Source of the DNA: JANLTP01 sp031363055
Lineage (GTDB): Bacteria > Pseudomonadota > Gammaproteobacteria > Burkholderiales > Burkholderiaceae_E
Assembly: GCA_031363055.1 (NCBI GenBank)
Contig: JANLTP010000228.1
Span: forward strand, 1 to 43,967
Direction: 5' to 3'
Length of the DNA stretch: 43,967 bases
A program made the position numbers and the translations under genes. Below are positions 33,520 through 42,612 of this stretch, piece after piece. The number at the start of each line of letters is the position of its first letter. The first letter of the stretch is position 1. Under the pieces are notes generated by a model. It saw nothing but the letters and a program-made list of their open reading frames with translations. It did no database searches and was not told the DNA's origin.

Positions 33520-34785
33520 TTGGCCTTCAGACCGGCTTGCTGCACGCACCCGGTGCCGTCCGCGTCGACCGATCGCGTGCGCTGGCATGGGCCACGCTGG
33601 ACCTTGGCGATGTTGTTGGCCGGCCTGACAACGCTGGGCCCGTTTTCGATAGACACCTATTTGCCGGCGTTTGCCGGCATTGCGCAAGCGACCGGCGCCA
33701 GTCCTGTGCAAATGCAGCAAACGCTGTCGGCCTATTTGTTCGGCTTCGCGATCATGAGTCTCTTTCATGGCGCCTTGTCCGACAGTTTTGGCCGCCGGCC
33801 GGTGGTGCTCTGGGGCATTGGAATTTTCGCGTTGGCATCGGTCGGTTGTGCCCTGTCAACCAGCATTGGTGCGCTGATCTTTTTTCGCACCCTGCAGGGC
33901 CTGTCCACCGGCGCGGGCATGGTGATCTCGCGCGCAATTGTTCGCGACATTTACGCGCCGGCGGACGCGCAACGTGCGATGTCGCAGATTACCCTGTTCT
34001 TCGCCGTGGCTCCGGCGGTCGCGCCCATGGTTGGCGGCGTTCTATTCAGCCTCGCCAACTGGCAGGCGATCTTCTGGTTTCTCGCCGTCGTGGGCCTGGT
34101 CCTCTGGTTGGCGACCTATCGCTTCTTGCCAGAGTCACTGCCGCTGGCTCAACGCCAGGAATTCAGTGCGGACAATTTGATGCGCGGCTATTGGCAGTTA
34201 GGTCTGGATGCTCGATTCCTGTTGCTGGCGGTTTCAAGCAGCCTGCCGTTTAATGGCGTATTCATCTACATCCTCGCCGCGCCGGCGTTCCTGGGCGAAA
34301 TCCTCGGCCTCGCGCCGACGCAGTTCTTCTGGTTCTTTCTAGCCACGGTTGTCGGCGTGATGTTGGGCGCGACCATCAGTGGTCGGCTGGCGGGTCGCAT
34401 CGAACCGCGCGTGCAGGTGCGCATCGGTTTCGCCATCATGGCGCTGATGGCGCTCGTGAACGTCGCTGCCAATCTGATGATGGTGGCGCATGCGTCCTGG
34501 GCGATCGTGCCGATCGCCATCTTCATGATGGGTTGGAGTCTGGCCACGCCGGCTATTACGCTGATGGTGCTCGATCTGTTTCCCGAGCGCCGGGGCATGG
34601 CCTCGTCGCTGCAAGCCTTTATCGGCAGTCTTATCAACGCGATCGTGGCGGGCATGATTACGCCGCTGGTTATGCACTCGGCCCTGGGGCTGGCCGGTGC
34701 GTCGTTGGTGATGCTGATGATCGGTCTGCTGTGCTGGCGTGTCGTCAGAAAATTCTGGACGCAAACCGGCAAGGGGCCGAGGTAA
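33520..34785 (+). CDS. Bcr/CflA-family multidrug efflux MFS transporter
   Basis: 421 aa, twelve predicted membrane helices. LTTLGPFSIDTYLPAFAGIA at the first helix, LSAYLFGFAIMSLFHGALSD then SFGRRPVVLWGIGIFALAS (the MFS loop 2-3 motif GxLSDxxGRR) and RTLQGLSTGAGMVISRAIVR are characteristic of Bcr/CflA transporters, proton-driven drug efflux proteins of the inner membrane. The frame begins with a TTG at 33520; a later GTG at 33577 or an ATG near 33610 is also possible, because the first ~25 residues are not family-like. No obvious ribosome binding site. It is flanked by decayed sequence on both sides. Confidence 0.88.
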   Translation: MAFRPACCTHPVPSASTDRVRWHGPRWTLAMLLAGLTTLGPFSIDTYLPAFAGIAQATGASPVQMQQTLSAYLFGFAIMSLFHGALSDSFGRRPVVLWGIGIFALASVGCALSTSIGALIFFRTLQGLSTGAGMVISRAIVRDIYAPADAQRAMSQITLFFAVAPAVAPMVGGVLFSLANWQAIFWFLAVVGLVLWLATYRFLPESLPLAQRQEFSADNLMRGYWQLGLDARFLLLAVSSSLPFNGVFIYILAAPAFLGEILGLAPTQFFWFFLATVVGVMLGATISGRLAGRIEPRVQVRIGFAIMALMALVNVAANLMMVAHASWAIVPIAIFMMGWSLATPAITLMVLDLFPERRGMASSLQAFIGSLINAIVAGMITPLVMHSALGLAGASLVMLMIGLLCWRVVRKFWTQTGKGPR

Positions 34786-34919
34786 GTCATACCAGACCAG
34801 GGCGAACAGCATTGACTTAATCCAATATCGTTGTCCATGGCACCGGGCCAAATGCCGCGCCTTGACGCGCGGGAACTTAAGACAGGGCTAGAGTTCGGGT
34901 CTTGGTATTCGCAATCTCG

Positions 34920-35250
34920 GCTTCATGCGTCCCGCCAGATGCCGGGCTCGTCAATATCTGCCCGTGTGCACGCTCATCGGACTGAGCCCATCGGCTGAAC
35001 GCAGCGCCGCTCAGCCTTTCACTGCCTTCTGGCAGGAGTTGCTTGCCTCAAGCGTCTGCCGCATGAACATCGACAGCGGCACCGTCGGCGGATACCGCCG
35101 CTCCCGATGCTCGAGCGTCAGGGACTCGGTCGCCTCGAGCAATTCGGAACTCGCCGAAACGCCAAAAAGCTCCACTGCCTGCGTCGACCCCGCTCGGTCC
35201 GCAATTCCCTTTCGATGTTGCCCTAGTTGCCTTCGTGCATTACGATCCAT
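34920..35250 (-). pseudogene. IS4-type transposase N-terminal relic
   Basis: The minus frame from 35250 reads RQLGQHRKGIADRAGSTQAV, SLTLEHRERRYPPTVPLSMF and MRQTLEASNSCQKAV. This is the N-terminal pattern of a class of IS4-like transposases (LPxHRExLxPPTxTLSxFLxQxLxxDxSCQxAV). The same frame then continues after a UGA (35011) as LSPMSVHTGRY, a second UGA, and ARHLAGRM, matching the family segment LSPxSxNTGxYCxAR. Two in-frame stops and the missing catalytic part show a relic. The rest of the 660-bp space (34786-34919 and 35251-35446) holds no gene I can support; the latter should contain the cas promoter, but no clear promoter hexamers or repeats were found. Confidence 0.65.
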
Positions 35251-35446
35251 CTTATTGATCCTCGGTCAGCCTACCTCCATCAATACAACCGATTGCACCT
35301 TCTGCACAAACCCAATTCAGCTTAAGTTACTGCGATACCTTTTAATGCAATTTTCGAAAAGTCGCGCTAGCGAAGAAAGGTGGATCGAAAAATTTGTCTC
35401 GATAATCCGAGCTTTCGCTTTCAAGAGCTAACCGAGGTATCAATAT

Positions 35447-37756
35447 ATGAGCGTCCCCCGCAGAACGATTTACTACGCTCACAGCGCCAATGATCACAAG
35501 GTTTGGCACGAACTGAAGACACATTTGCTATCGGTTGGGATGCTCGCACGAACTTTCTCAAGCGCTCGCAATTGGGCAGCGGAGGCTGAACTTGCCGGAC
35601 ATTTGCATGATTTGGGCAAATACGCAGATCGCTTCCAAGCGCGACTAAAAGGTCAGGACTCTGGGCTGGATCATTGGTCTCAAGGTGCGTCGATAGCCCT
35701 CATCGAACACCGAGCAGTAGCCGCAGCTTTGGCTATTGAAGGACATCATATCGGACTGCAGCAGGGCAGCAAAAACTCGCTAAATCGCTTGCTTCCGGCG
35801 ACGCTGGCCAACGCAGTGCGTCCTGGGCTGCAGCTTTCAGAGGCCAATATTCCTCTATTGCAATCGCGCGCAGCGCTTGACCAAGTGCGAATGACTACGC
35901 CAGATGTGGTTACGCTGACCTCTTGGTCGCACACCATCTCGGCGATGCTCGATATCAGGCTACTTTTCTCATGCTTGGTTGATGCAGACTTTCTTGATAC
36001 TGAATCGCACTTTAATGGTGACGGCGTAAAAAAAGTAGCTCGATTCGCAGCGCCAAAACTTGACTTGGACGCCGCACTGAACGCGCTCGATAGATTCATG
36101 CGCGCCCAGATTCGTGGCGCAACCCAGTCCGACACGAACGTTCTTGGTGTGCGCGAATCACTTTGGGACGCAGTAGGCCAAGCTTCTTCGGCTGCGCCGG
36201 GCCTATTTACCCTAACCGCTCCCACGGGCTCCGGAAAAACGCTGGCCATGCTCAGATTCGCATTGGAGCACGCCCGTCGGAACAAACTTAAGCGGGTGAT
36301 TGTGGCAGTACCGTACCTGTCGGTGATTGAACAGACGGCACGAATATATCGACGAATTTTCGCGGACTTTCCGGATCATTTCGTACTGGAGCACCATAGT
36401 CTGGCGGGACTGGGCCAGGAATTTACCAACCGCGATGCCGAAGGGTCACAAGAACGGCAACGACGCCTGCTATCTGAGAATTGGGATACACCAATAGTAC
36501 TGACCACCAACGTTCAACTACTCGAATCGCTTTTTTCCAACAAGCCGTCCGCCTGTCGAAAGCTCCACAATTTGATGGAATCGGTTATTTTGTTTGATGA
36601 GGCGCAAAGCTTACCTCAGGATCTCGCAGTACCCACTTTGGCGGCGCTGTCGCATCTATCTGCGGCCAGTCGAACGAGTGTTGTCTTTGCTACCGCCACT
36701 CAACCAGCGTTTGATTCATTGCACATGGCAGTATCGAGGTTGGCGGTTAATGGATGGAAACCACTCGAAATCGTGCCCAGCCATCGCGAGTTATTCAAGT
36801 TATTAAAGCGAGTGAATGTAGTCTGGCCGCAATCCGGCGAAAAGCGAAGCTGGGCTGATCTCGCCTTCGAGCTAAAAGGTGTTGAGCAAGTGCTCGTTGT
36901 GGTCAATCTGAAACGGCATGCCTTGGGCCTGCTCGAAGTGCTGGGTGATTTACCGGACGTCCTCCACCTCTCGACAAATCTTTGTGCCGAGCATCGCCGG
37001 TCAGTGCTCGAGGATGTACGACATCGGCTTAACTCAGGCCAGCCTTGTCGCTTGATTTCCACCCAATGTGTCGAGGCCGGTGTTGACTTGGACTTCCCAA
37101 AGGTTTATCGCGCCTTTGCGCCCTTGGACGCGATTGCCCAAGCGGCAGGACGATGTAACCGAGAAGGTCGAATGAGCGCGCTAGGCCAATTCGGAGAAGT
37201 AATTGTCTTCGAGCCGAAAGAAGACAGCGAAGGCAGAGGTGGGTATCCGACGTTCGCCTATTACCAAGCAGCGGAAACTACTCGAACCCTGTTGTTGATC
37301 AATGGTCAACTCGATATAAATGACCCACAAATTTTCCAGGATTACTATCGGCGACTGTATAACTTGACGGACCCTGCCTCTCAGAATGTCAAGCTAAGTG
37401 ATTCAATTGCGGCGCTGGACTTCGCTGAAGTGGCGCGCGAATACAGACTGATAAAACAGGATGCGATTCAGATACTCGTACCATGGGTGGATCGTGTCGA
37501 GGAATTTCGAGCACTATACGACGAGGCCGGGCAGATGGGAATAACCGGCAGTTGGGTGCGACGCGCGCAGGGACTTGCCGTCAGTGTATATCGCCCCCAA
37601 GACGGCTTGCCGGCCTGGGCAATTCCGGCGAAACTGCGACGATATGGTTCATCGCCGAGGGGCGTCTCAGACGAGTGGTTTATCCTGGAAGGCGATTTTT
37701 ACGATGACGCCTTGGGACTTAGACCTCCCGATGGCCCCCAAATTTTCATAGCCTGA
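35447..37756 (+). CDS. cas3: CRISPR-associated helicase/nuclease Cas3 (type I-C)
   Basis: 769 aa. An N-terminal HD nuclease domain (about 1-200) has H26, H54-D55 in AGHLHDLGKYADRFQARL, H76 in LDHWSQGA and H100/H101. The helicase follows: Walker A APTGSGKT (258-265), DEAQ box in VILFDEAQSLP (384-387), VVFATATQPAF, and the late motif VI region AQAAGRCNREGR. Cas3 is recruited by Cascade and degrades single-stranded target DNA. First gene of a same-strand cas operon; the ATG at 35447 has a weak GAGG ribosome binding site. The cas5 gene follows 12 bp after its stop. Base composition of the whole cas block is visibly less GC-rich than the neighbouring core genes, which suggests horizontal acquisition. 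Confidence 0.95.
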   Translation: MSVPRRTIYYAHSANDHKVWHELKTHLLSVGMLARTFSSARNWAAEAELAGHLHDLGKYADRFQARLKGQDSGLDHWSQGASIALIEHRAVAAALAIEGHHIGLQQGSKNSLNRLLPATLANAVRPGLQLSEANIPLLQSRAALDQVRMTTPDVVTLTSWSHTISAMLDIRLLFSCLVDADFLDTESHFNGDGVKKVARFAAPKLDLDAALNALDRFMRAQIRGATQSDTNVLGVRESLWDAVGQASSAAPGLFTLTAPTGSGKTLAMLRFALEHARRNKLKRVIVAVPYLSVIEQTARIYRRIFADFPDHFVLEHHSLAGLGQEFTNRDAEGSQERQRRLLSENWDTPIVLTTNVQLLESLFSNKPSACRKLHNLMESVILFDEAQSLPQDLAVPTLAALSHLSAASRTSVVFATATQPAFDSLHMAVSRLAVNGWKPLEIVPSHRELFKLLKRVNVVWPQSGEKRSWADLAFELKGVEQVLVVVNLKRHALGLLEVLGDLPDVLHLSTNLCAEHRRSVLEDVRHRLNSGQPCRLISTQCVEAGVDLDFPKVYRAFAPLDAIAQAAGRCNREGRMSALGQFGEVIVFEPKEDSEGRGGYPTFAYYQAAETTRTLLLINGQLDINDPQIFQDYYRRLYNLTDPASQNVKLSDSIAALDFAEVAREYRLIKQDAIQILVPWVDRVEEFRALYDEAGQMGITGSWVRRAQGLAVSVYRPQDGLPAWAIPAKLRRYGSSPRGVSDEWFILEGDFYDDALGLRPPDGPQIFIA

Positions 37757-37768
37757 GGAGACATTACT

Positions 37769-38533
37769 GTGACTGTCCACACGCTGGAGGTTTGGGGCGA
37801 TCTGGCTTGTTTCACGCGACCTGAAATGAAGGTCGAGCGTTTTTCATACCCTGTAATCACACCGTCTGCCGCGCGGGGAATCTTCGATGCCGTTTATTGG
37901 GATGGCAAACGTGAACGACAGGGTAACCAGAGTTTCATCCGCCCGTATTTTCATTGGCAGATTACACGCATAGAGATTTTGCAAACGCCGAAATTCATCG
38001 CGCTTCGCCGAAATGAGGTCAAAGATAAGGTGCCTGGCACTGCTACGCTCAATCGTTGGATGCAGGGTCGGGAACCGCCAGAGCCACTTTGGGCAGATGG
38101 CGGTAAGGATGAACTTGGTACCGATCAAAAGGGCCGCACTCAACGTCAAACAATTGCGCTCAAGAATGTACGGTATCGTTTGACCGCGAAGATTGTCGCA
38201 AAGACTGGCTTTGCCAATGACTGGGGAAAAATGAATAGCCAGTTCCAGCGACGCGCGAGAGTGGGCAAATGTTTTCAGCAGCCGTATTTTGGCTGTCGAG
38301 AGTTTCCTGCCTACTTTGAATACGTTGAAGAGCCACAGTCACTGCCTGCAAAACTTGCGCCCTTTGACCAATCCCTGGGCCTTATGGTTTACGACGTGTT
38401 TGATCTGTCCCTAGAAAGTGTCAAAGAAGGAGAGCATCCATTTATCTCGCTCTTCGACGCCAATGTCATCGCGGGTGTCCTTGAGGTACCGCCATTCAAC
38501 AGTGATGCCGTGAAGAAGCCGAGGAGAGTCTGA
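37769..38533 (+). CDS. cas5c: Type I-C Cascade subunit Cas5 (Cas5c/Cas5d)
   Basis: 254 aa. N-terminal VWGDLACFTRPEMKVERFSYP, with VITPSAARGIFDAVYWDGK, is the Cas5d signature. In type I-C this protein processes the crRNA precursor, since no Cas6 is present, and stays on the 5' handle in the Cascade complex. CFQQPYFGCREFPAYFEYV near residues 168-190 is also a conserved C-terminal element. The start is GTG at 37769 behind GAGGAG. The next gene begins two bases after the stop (TGAGGATG), so expression is coupled. Confidence 0.93.
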   Translation: MTVHTLEVWGDLACFTRPEMKVERFSYPVITPSAARGIFDAVYWDGKRERQGNQSFIRPYFHWQITRIEILQTPKFIALRRNEVKDKVPGTATLNRWMQGREPPEPLWADGGKDELGTDQKGRTQRQTIALKNVRYRLTAKIVAKTGFANDWGKMNSQFQRRARVGKCFQQPYFGCREFPAYFEYVEEPQSLPAKLAPFDQSLGLMVYDVFDLSLESVKEGEHPFISLFDANVIAGVLEVPPFNSDAVKKPRRV

Positions 38534-38535
38534 GG

Positions 38536-40308
38536 ATGCTTCAAGAACTGGTTGCTTATGGAGAGAAGTATCTATCGGTTTCGGAGCCAGGATTTAAGTC
38601 TCGCGAAGTCCGGTGGAGAGTTGAAATTGCTGAAGATGGGCGATTACTTGGCGTCCTGCCGCTCGGCGATGGGAAACAAGGCAAAGCGCTTACTCGCTGC
38701 CCAGACATGCATGGGATGAACGCGGGTGGCAAGTCCCACTTTCTTGTAGAAACGGTGCAGACCGCAGTTTTGTTGTTCAAGGCTGATGAAGACGACAGCA
38801 AGATACACACTTCAGAAGTGCGGCATCGCTTCTTCGTAGGACTACTGAAAAATGCCAGCACAGCAATTCCGCGCCTGGTATCGCTTGTTAACTTACTGGA
38901 GGACACCGAACGATTGGAGAGAGTTCGTGATGCGTTGTCTTCACGGAAAGCGAAGCCGACCGATTGGTTGGTTTGGGTCGTTGAAGGCTTTGATCCACGG
39001 GAGGATATGGCAACGCAAGATTGGTGGCGGACATGGCGAAAAACAGATTTGGGCGGAAACGACAATGCCTGCGAGCTCAACTCGCCAAAATTGACCGGTC
39101 AGAAAAGTGAAATGCTATGTTTGTTGACCGGAACGCCTGCACCCCCGCTTGCGACGCACCCGAAGATCACCGGGCTATCAGGAGTTGGCGGCTTGGCGAT
39201 GGGCGACGTTATGGTCGGGTTTGATAAAGCCGCATTTGGCTCCTACGAACTGGAACAATCAGCGAATGCGGCAATGGGAGAAGCAGGGGTTCAAAAATAC
39301 GTCGACAGCCTTAACCACCTCATTCGAAACAATAGTCGCAAACTTGCCAACACTATGGTTGTCCACTGGTATAAGGACTCGGTAGTTCCAGAGGATGATC
39401 CGTTGGGCTTTCTTATGGGTCTAGAGACTGAAGAATCGACCGAAGCCGCCGCCGGTATCGCCGCAAGCCGCCTTCTCGATGCTATCCGAACCGGGACGCG
39501 TTCCGAATTAGAAAATAACCGCTATTACGCATTGACAATTTCGGGTGCGGCGGGGCGGGTCATGGTGCGTGATTGGATGGAGGGGCGCTTTGAAGATTTA
39601 GCTAGCCATATCACAGCTTGGTTTGCTGATTTATCGATAGTTGCCCGAGATGGCATGGGCATTGCACGTGATCCGAAATTCATGGCCGTTTGCGGAGCGT
39701 TGCTTCGTGAATTGAAGGATTTGCCTGCTCCTACCGCAGCCATCTTGTGGAAGGTGGCCTTGCTGGGAAATCCGATTCCGCAACCAATAATGGCCCAAGC
39801 ATTGGCGCGATTTCGCGCGGATCTGGTCAATAACGATCAGCCGGCCTTCAATCATGCTCGGATGGGTTTGATAAAAGCTTATTACGTTCGTCTCAAACTA
39901 GGAGGTGATAAAACCATGACTGCTACTTACAACAATAACCATCCGATTCCGGCTTACCACTGCGGCGGGCTGTTGGCTTTGCTGGCGAACCTTCAGAGGG
40001 CTGCGTTGGGGGATGTCGGCGCGGGAGTTGTGCAGCGTTTTTATGCGGCAACCAGCCAGACGCCCGGGCTAGTCCTTGGACGTCTAACCGGTAATGCACG
40101 AAACCATCTCGCTAAGCTGGAACCGGGATTAGCTTGGTGGTACGAAGAACGTATTGCTGAAATAATGAGCAACTTTGGAGACTCAGCGCCGCGTATTCTC
40201 GATCTTGAGGGCCAAGGACTGTTCGCAATAGGCTATTACCAAAAGTTGGCCGAACTTCGTTCCGGGAACAAATCAGCCTTGACCAATGCACAAGGAGTAT
40301 CGCTTTGA
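38536..40308 (+). CDS. cas8c: Type I-C Cascade large subunit Cas8c (Csd1)
   Basis: 590 aa. Family features include MLQELVAYGEKY at the N-terminus, LVETVQTAVLLF, DWLVWVVEGFDPREDMATQD-like TDWLVWVVEG, and SGAAGRVMVRDWMEGRFEDL with the late AYHCGGLLALLANLQRAALG, all typical of Csd1. The large subunit recognises the PAM and locks the R-loop. The ATG at 38536 lies two bases after the cas5 stop. Its own stop overlaps the TTG start of cas7 (TTGA). No break or stop within the gene. Confidence 0.94.
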   Translation: MLQELVAYGEKYLSVSEPGFKSREVRWRVEIAEDGRLLGVLPLGDGKQGKALTRCPDMHGMNAGGKSHFLVETVQTAVLLFKADEDDSKIHTSEVRHRFFVGLLKNASTAIPRLVSLVNLLEDTERLERVRDALSSRKAKPTDWLVWVVEGFDPREDMATQDWWRTWRKTDLGGNDNACELNSPKLTGQKSEMLCLLTGTPAPPLATHPKITGLSGVGGLAMGDVMVGFDKAAFGSYELEQSANAAMGEAGVQKYVDSLNHLIRNNSRKLANTMVVHWYKDSVVPEDDPLGFLMGLETEESTEAAAGIAASRLLDAIRTGTRSELENNRYYALTISGAAGRVMVRDWMEGRFEDLASHITAWFADLSIVARDGMGIARDPKFMAVCGALLRELKDLPAPTAAILWKVALLGNPIPQPIMAQALARFRADLVNNDQPAFNHARMGLIKAYYVRLKLGGDKTMTATYNNNHPIPAYHCGGLLALLANLQRAALGDVGAGVVQRFYAATSQTPGLVLGRLTGNARNHLAKLEPGLAWWYEERIAEIMSNFGDSAPRILDLEGQGLFAIGYYQKLAELRSGNKSALTNAQGVSL

Positions 40309-41285
40309 GCGCAATTCAAAATCGCTACGAATTTTTGTATCTCTTCGATTGTGAGAACGGCAACCCAAACGGCGATCCAGATGCTGGTAATAGTCCGCGC
40401 ATTGATCCCGAGGATATGCATGGACTTGTCTCTGATGTGGCCGTCAAGCGACGAGTGCGAAACTATATCCAGGCGGCATTTGCCAATGTAGCGCCGAACG
40501 CGATTTTTGTTGAGCACGCCACAAACCTGAATAAGCCGATCACGGCTGCACATATTGCGACTAACGGGGCTCCGACTGGCGGGGCGAATCGCGTTCAGGT
40601 TGCTAATGCTCGTACCTGGATGTGCGGACAATTTTTCGACGTACGTACCTTTGGTGCTGTGATGTCTACCGGTGCCAACGCAGGTCAGGTACGCGGGCCA
40701 GTACAAGTATCCTTTTCTCGATCCATCGATCCCATTCTTCCGATGGACGTGTCAATCACAAGGATGGCGGTTGCCGAAAAAGTGCCTGGCGCGAAAACCG
40801 TGGCAGATTTTGAGACTTGGGAAAATAAACAAGAAGAAGACAAGCTTCGCACAATGGGTCGCAAGGCCTTGATTCCCTACGGTCTGTATGCGACTAAGGG
40901 ATTTGTGTCAGCCAATCTGGCGGCGGGCACCGGTTTTTCAGACCTCGATCTGGATCATTTTTGGCAAGCGCTACTGAATATGTGGGATCACGACCGATCA
41001 GCTTCAAAAGGCGTAATGTCGTGTCGTGGGCTATATGTCTTTAAGCATATTGGTACGGACACAGATGCCACACAGCGCGTTCGCCAATCGATGCTCGGTT
41101 GCGCGCCCGCTCATCGTCTTCTGGACTTTGCGACGCCCAGGCATTCGATCGACAATGCTGTGGTTGAGATCAAGCATCGTGAAGGTCTAAGTGGTTCGCC
41201 GCGAAGTTTCGCTGACTACCGCGTTAGCGTGCAACACGACCGAATTCCGCCTGGCGTCGAACTGCACGATTTAAGTGCAAGTTGA
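40305..41285 (+). CDS. cas7c: Type I-C Cascade backbone subunit Cas7 (Csd2)
   Basis: 326 aa. YEFLYLFDCENGNPNGDPDA followed by GNSPRIDPEDMHGLVSDVAV is the hallmark of the Csd2/Csh2 Cas7 group, the RRM-fold protein that polymerises along the crRNA spacer. TFGAVMSTGANAGQVRGPVQ is another conserved element. The start is a TTG at 40305, overlapping the cas8c stop as TTGA; this is chosen because the family N-terminus begins here. The stop overlaps a TTG start of cas4 in the same manner. Confidence 0.94.
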   Translation: MSAIQNRYEFLYLFDCENGNPNGDPDAGNSPRIDPEDMHGLVSDVAVKRRVRNYIQAAFANVAPNAIFVEHATNLNKPITAAHIATNGAPTGGANRVQVANARTWMCGQFFDVRTFGAVMSTGANAGQVRGPVQVSFSRSIDPILPMDVSITRMAVAEKVPGAKTVADFETWENKQEEDKLRTMGRKALIPYGLYATKGFVSANLAAGTGFSDLDLDHFWQALLNMWDHDRSASKGVMSCRGLYVFKHIGTDTDATQRVRQSMLGCAPAHRLLDFATPRHSIDNAVVEIKHREGLSGSPRSFADYRVSVQHDRIPPGVELHDLSAS

Positions 41286-41929
41286 GAGTCGGCGTGAAAT
41301 ATCTCGACTCAATTAATCTGTCTGCGCTGAATCAATTTACCTACTGCCCACGACGTTGTGGACTGATCTATCAGGAAGGTGAGTTCACAGACAATATACA
41401 TACGGCGCGGGGTAACGCGGAACACGAGAGAGTCGATCGGGTTGCGCATGAAACGGCCAAGAGCGGCGCAAGGGTCGAATACGCTTTGCCCGTATGGTCT
41501 GACAAGTTCGGACTGATAGGCAAGTGTGATGTCGTCGAATTCTGGCCTGACGGCACTATATTTCCGATTGAGTATAAACATGGGCGAAAGCGGGAGCGGT
41601 TGAACGACGATCTGCAACTTACAGCACAAGCAATGTGTCTCGAAAATATGTTCGAGCGTTCAGTGCTGCGTGGGGCAATTTTTCACGCCACCAGTCATCG
41701 ACGACGCGAAGTGGTCTTTACCGAGGCTCTCAAAGAACAAGTAGTCGAGACTGCAGACGCAATTCGCGTAATGCTTGCTTCGGGGAGATTGCCGCCGCCG
41801 GTAAACGATGCACGTTGCAACGAATGTTCGATGAAAGAAATTTGTCAGCCCCAGGCGTTGGCTGAACGATCACGCCAAAGAATGTACGCGACGGCATTGT
41901 TTTCGGTCCAGGATGATATCAATCCGTGA
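41282..41929 (+). CDS. cas4: CRISPR-associated exonuclease Cas4
   Basis: 215 aa. An N-terminal Cys pair in TYCPRRCGLIYQEGEF (C22, C26), an Asp in IGKCDVVEFWPDG, a Lys in FPIEYKHGRKRERL, QLTAQAMCLE, and a C-terminal CNECSMKEICQP cluster together give a RecB-type nuclease with an iron-sulfur cluster. Cas4 trims prespacers so that PAM orientation is kept during Cas1-Cas2 integration. The TTG at 41282 overlaps the cas7 stop as TTGA; GTG at 41294 is an alternative. In type I-C, cas1 normally follows directly; here an antisense toxin-antitoxin pair intervenes and overlaps the cas4 3' end by 11 bp tail to tail. Confidence 0.94.
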   Translation: MRVGVKYLDSINLSALNQFTYCPRRCGLIYQEGEFTDNIHTARGNAEHERVDRVAHETAKSGARVEYALPVWSDKFGLIGKCDVVEFWPDGTIFPIEYKHGRKRERLNDDLQLTAQAMCLENMFERSVLRGAIFHATSHRRREVVFTEALKEQVVETADAIRVMLASGRLPPPVNDARCNECSMKEICQPQALAERSRQRMYATALFSVQDDINP

Positions 41930-42317
41930 GCAGGCGCCTAACACATTCCGATGGAGTCAATATGCTAATGCCGAGCTTCAGGGGAAAATGTCTTGCATTT
42001 CCGGTCACGACTGAGCAACCGGAAGAAATGGCTGCGTCAATAAACGGACGATCTTTTTCATCGGGTAGCAATACCCTCGATTTCTCGGGCGAGACCCTCA
42101 CGCCAGTTACCTCAATGGCCTCAATAAGAATTCGCACGTCATCAGGATTGAATGCAAATTTCTTCCGGGTAAGTACCTCACGATACTCATCAATTATTTT
42201 CGAAGAATAAACTGGAGTGATGACCCCAGCAAACACCGCGTCGATCACCCTGCCAGGTGATCCGCCGCCATTCAGCAATCCGGACACAAAAACGTTAGTG
42301 TCAACGACCAGTCGCAT
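41919..42317 (-). CDS. PIN-domain toxin (COG1569 family) inside the cas operon
   Basis: 132 aa. VVDTNVFVSGLLNGGGSPGR with D6 opens the PIN fold; SSKIIDEYREVL supplies a Glu, and LPDEKDRPFIDAAISSG, then VVTGNARHFPL, carry the remaining Asp residues. The ISILTPSECV ending is typical of the COG1569 (putative PIN toxin, TIGR00305-like) group. The predicted RNase should be neutralised by the antitoxin encoded just upstream, whose 3' end overlaps this gene's start. Transcribed against the cas genes; its last codons overlap the end of cas4 by 11 bp. All catalytic residues are seen, so it is probably active. Confidence 0.9.
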   Translation of the reverse strand: MRLVVDTNVFVSGLLNGGGSPGRVIDAVFAGVITPVYSSKIIDEYREVLTRKKFAFNPDDVRILIEAIEVTGVRVSPEKSRVLLPDEKDRPFIDAAISSGCSVVTGNARHFPLKLGISILTPSECVRRLLTD

Positions 42318-42612
42318 TTTTCGTTTTGGTCACAGATCGGGCGCGGGCACCGGCGATTTCCAGATTGACTTCGGCCAAAGTCATTTTATTAAGCCCAGTA
42401 GATTTGGCCTTAGCACGCATTCGCTCAATCGAGGCGCTGGCCCGCGCGCGGCGAATCAATTTCAAATCTTCTTCCAAGCGATTGGGCTGAGTCGTCGTCA
42501 GCAAGGCGAAAGGCTTGCCGTTCTTGGTGATTACAAGTTCTTGTTCGGATTCGAGTTTTGCCCAGACCTTGGCGGGTTCAGTTCGAAATTCGCGCACAGT
42601 AACAAAGTCCAT
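42301..42612 (-). CDS. Phd/YefM-type antitoxin inside the cas operon
   Basis: 103 aa from the ATG at 42612 (a longer frame to 42714 runs over the cas1 start). FVTVREFRTEPAKVWAKLES and QELVITKNGKPFALLTTTQP give the Phd/YefM fold, followed by an Arg/Ala-rich helix and the C-terminal MTLAEVNLEIAGARARS, which should bind the toxin. The 3' end overlaps the PIN toxin by 17 bp, so the two are coupled. The ATG lies only 48 bp from the cas1 start on the other strand, so the two promoters share a short divergent region. Confidence 0.85.
   Translation of the reverse strand: MDFVTVREFRTEPAKVWAKLESEQELVITKNGKPFALLTTTQPNRLEEDLKLIRRARASASIERMRAKAKSTGLNKMTLAEVNLEIAGARARSVTKTKNATGR

Noticed and set aside
34920..35013. 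Two in-frame UGA codons in the transposase relic as possible selenocysteine, given SelB nearby
   Set aside because: The family segment here has ordinary residues (one site normally TGC for Cys), the catalytic part is missing and transposases of this kind are not selenoproteins. Decay is simpler.
34925..35431. Plus-strand 168-codon frame upstream of cas3
   Set aside because: Cys/Ser/Arg-rich sequence without recognisable fold; most of it is the reverse of the IS4-type transposase relic, which explains the open frame.
35251..35446. Search for a CRISPR repeat or leader upstream of cas3
   Set aside because: No direct repeats of about 32 bp are present; in type I-C the array usually follows cas2, which lies at the window edge.
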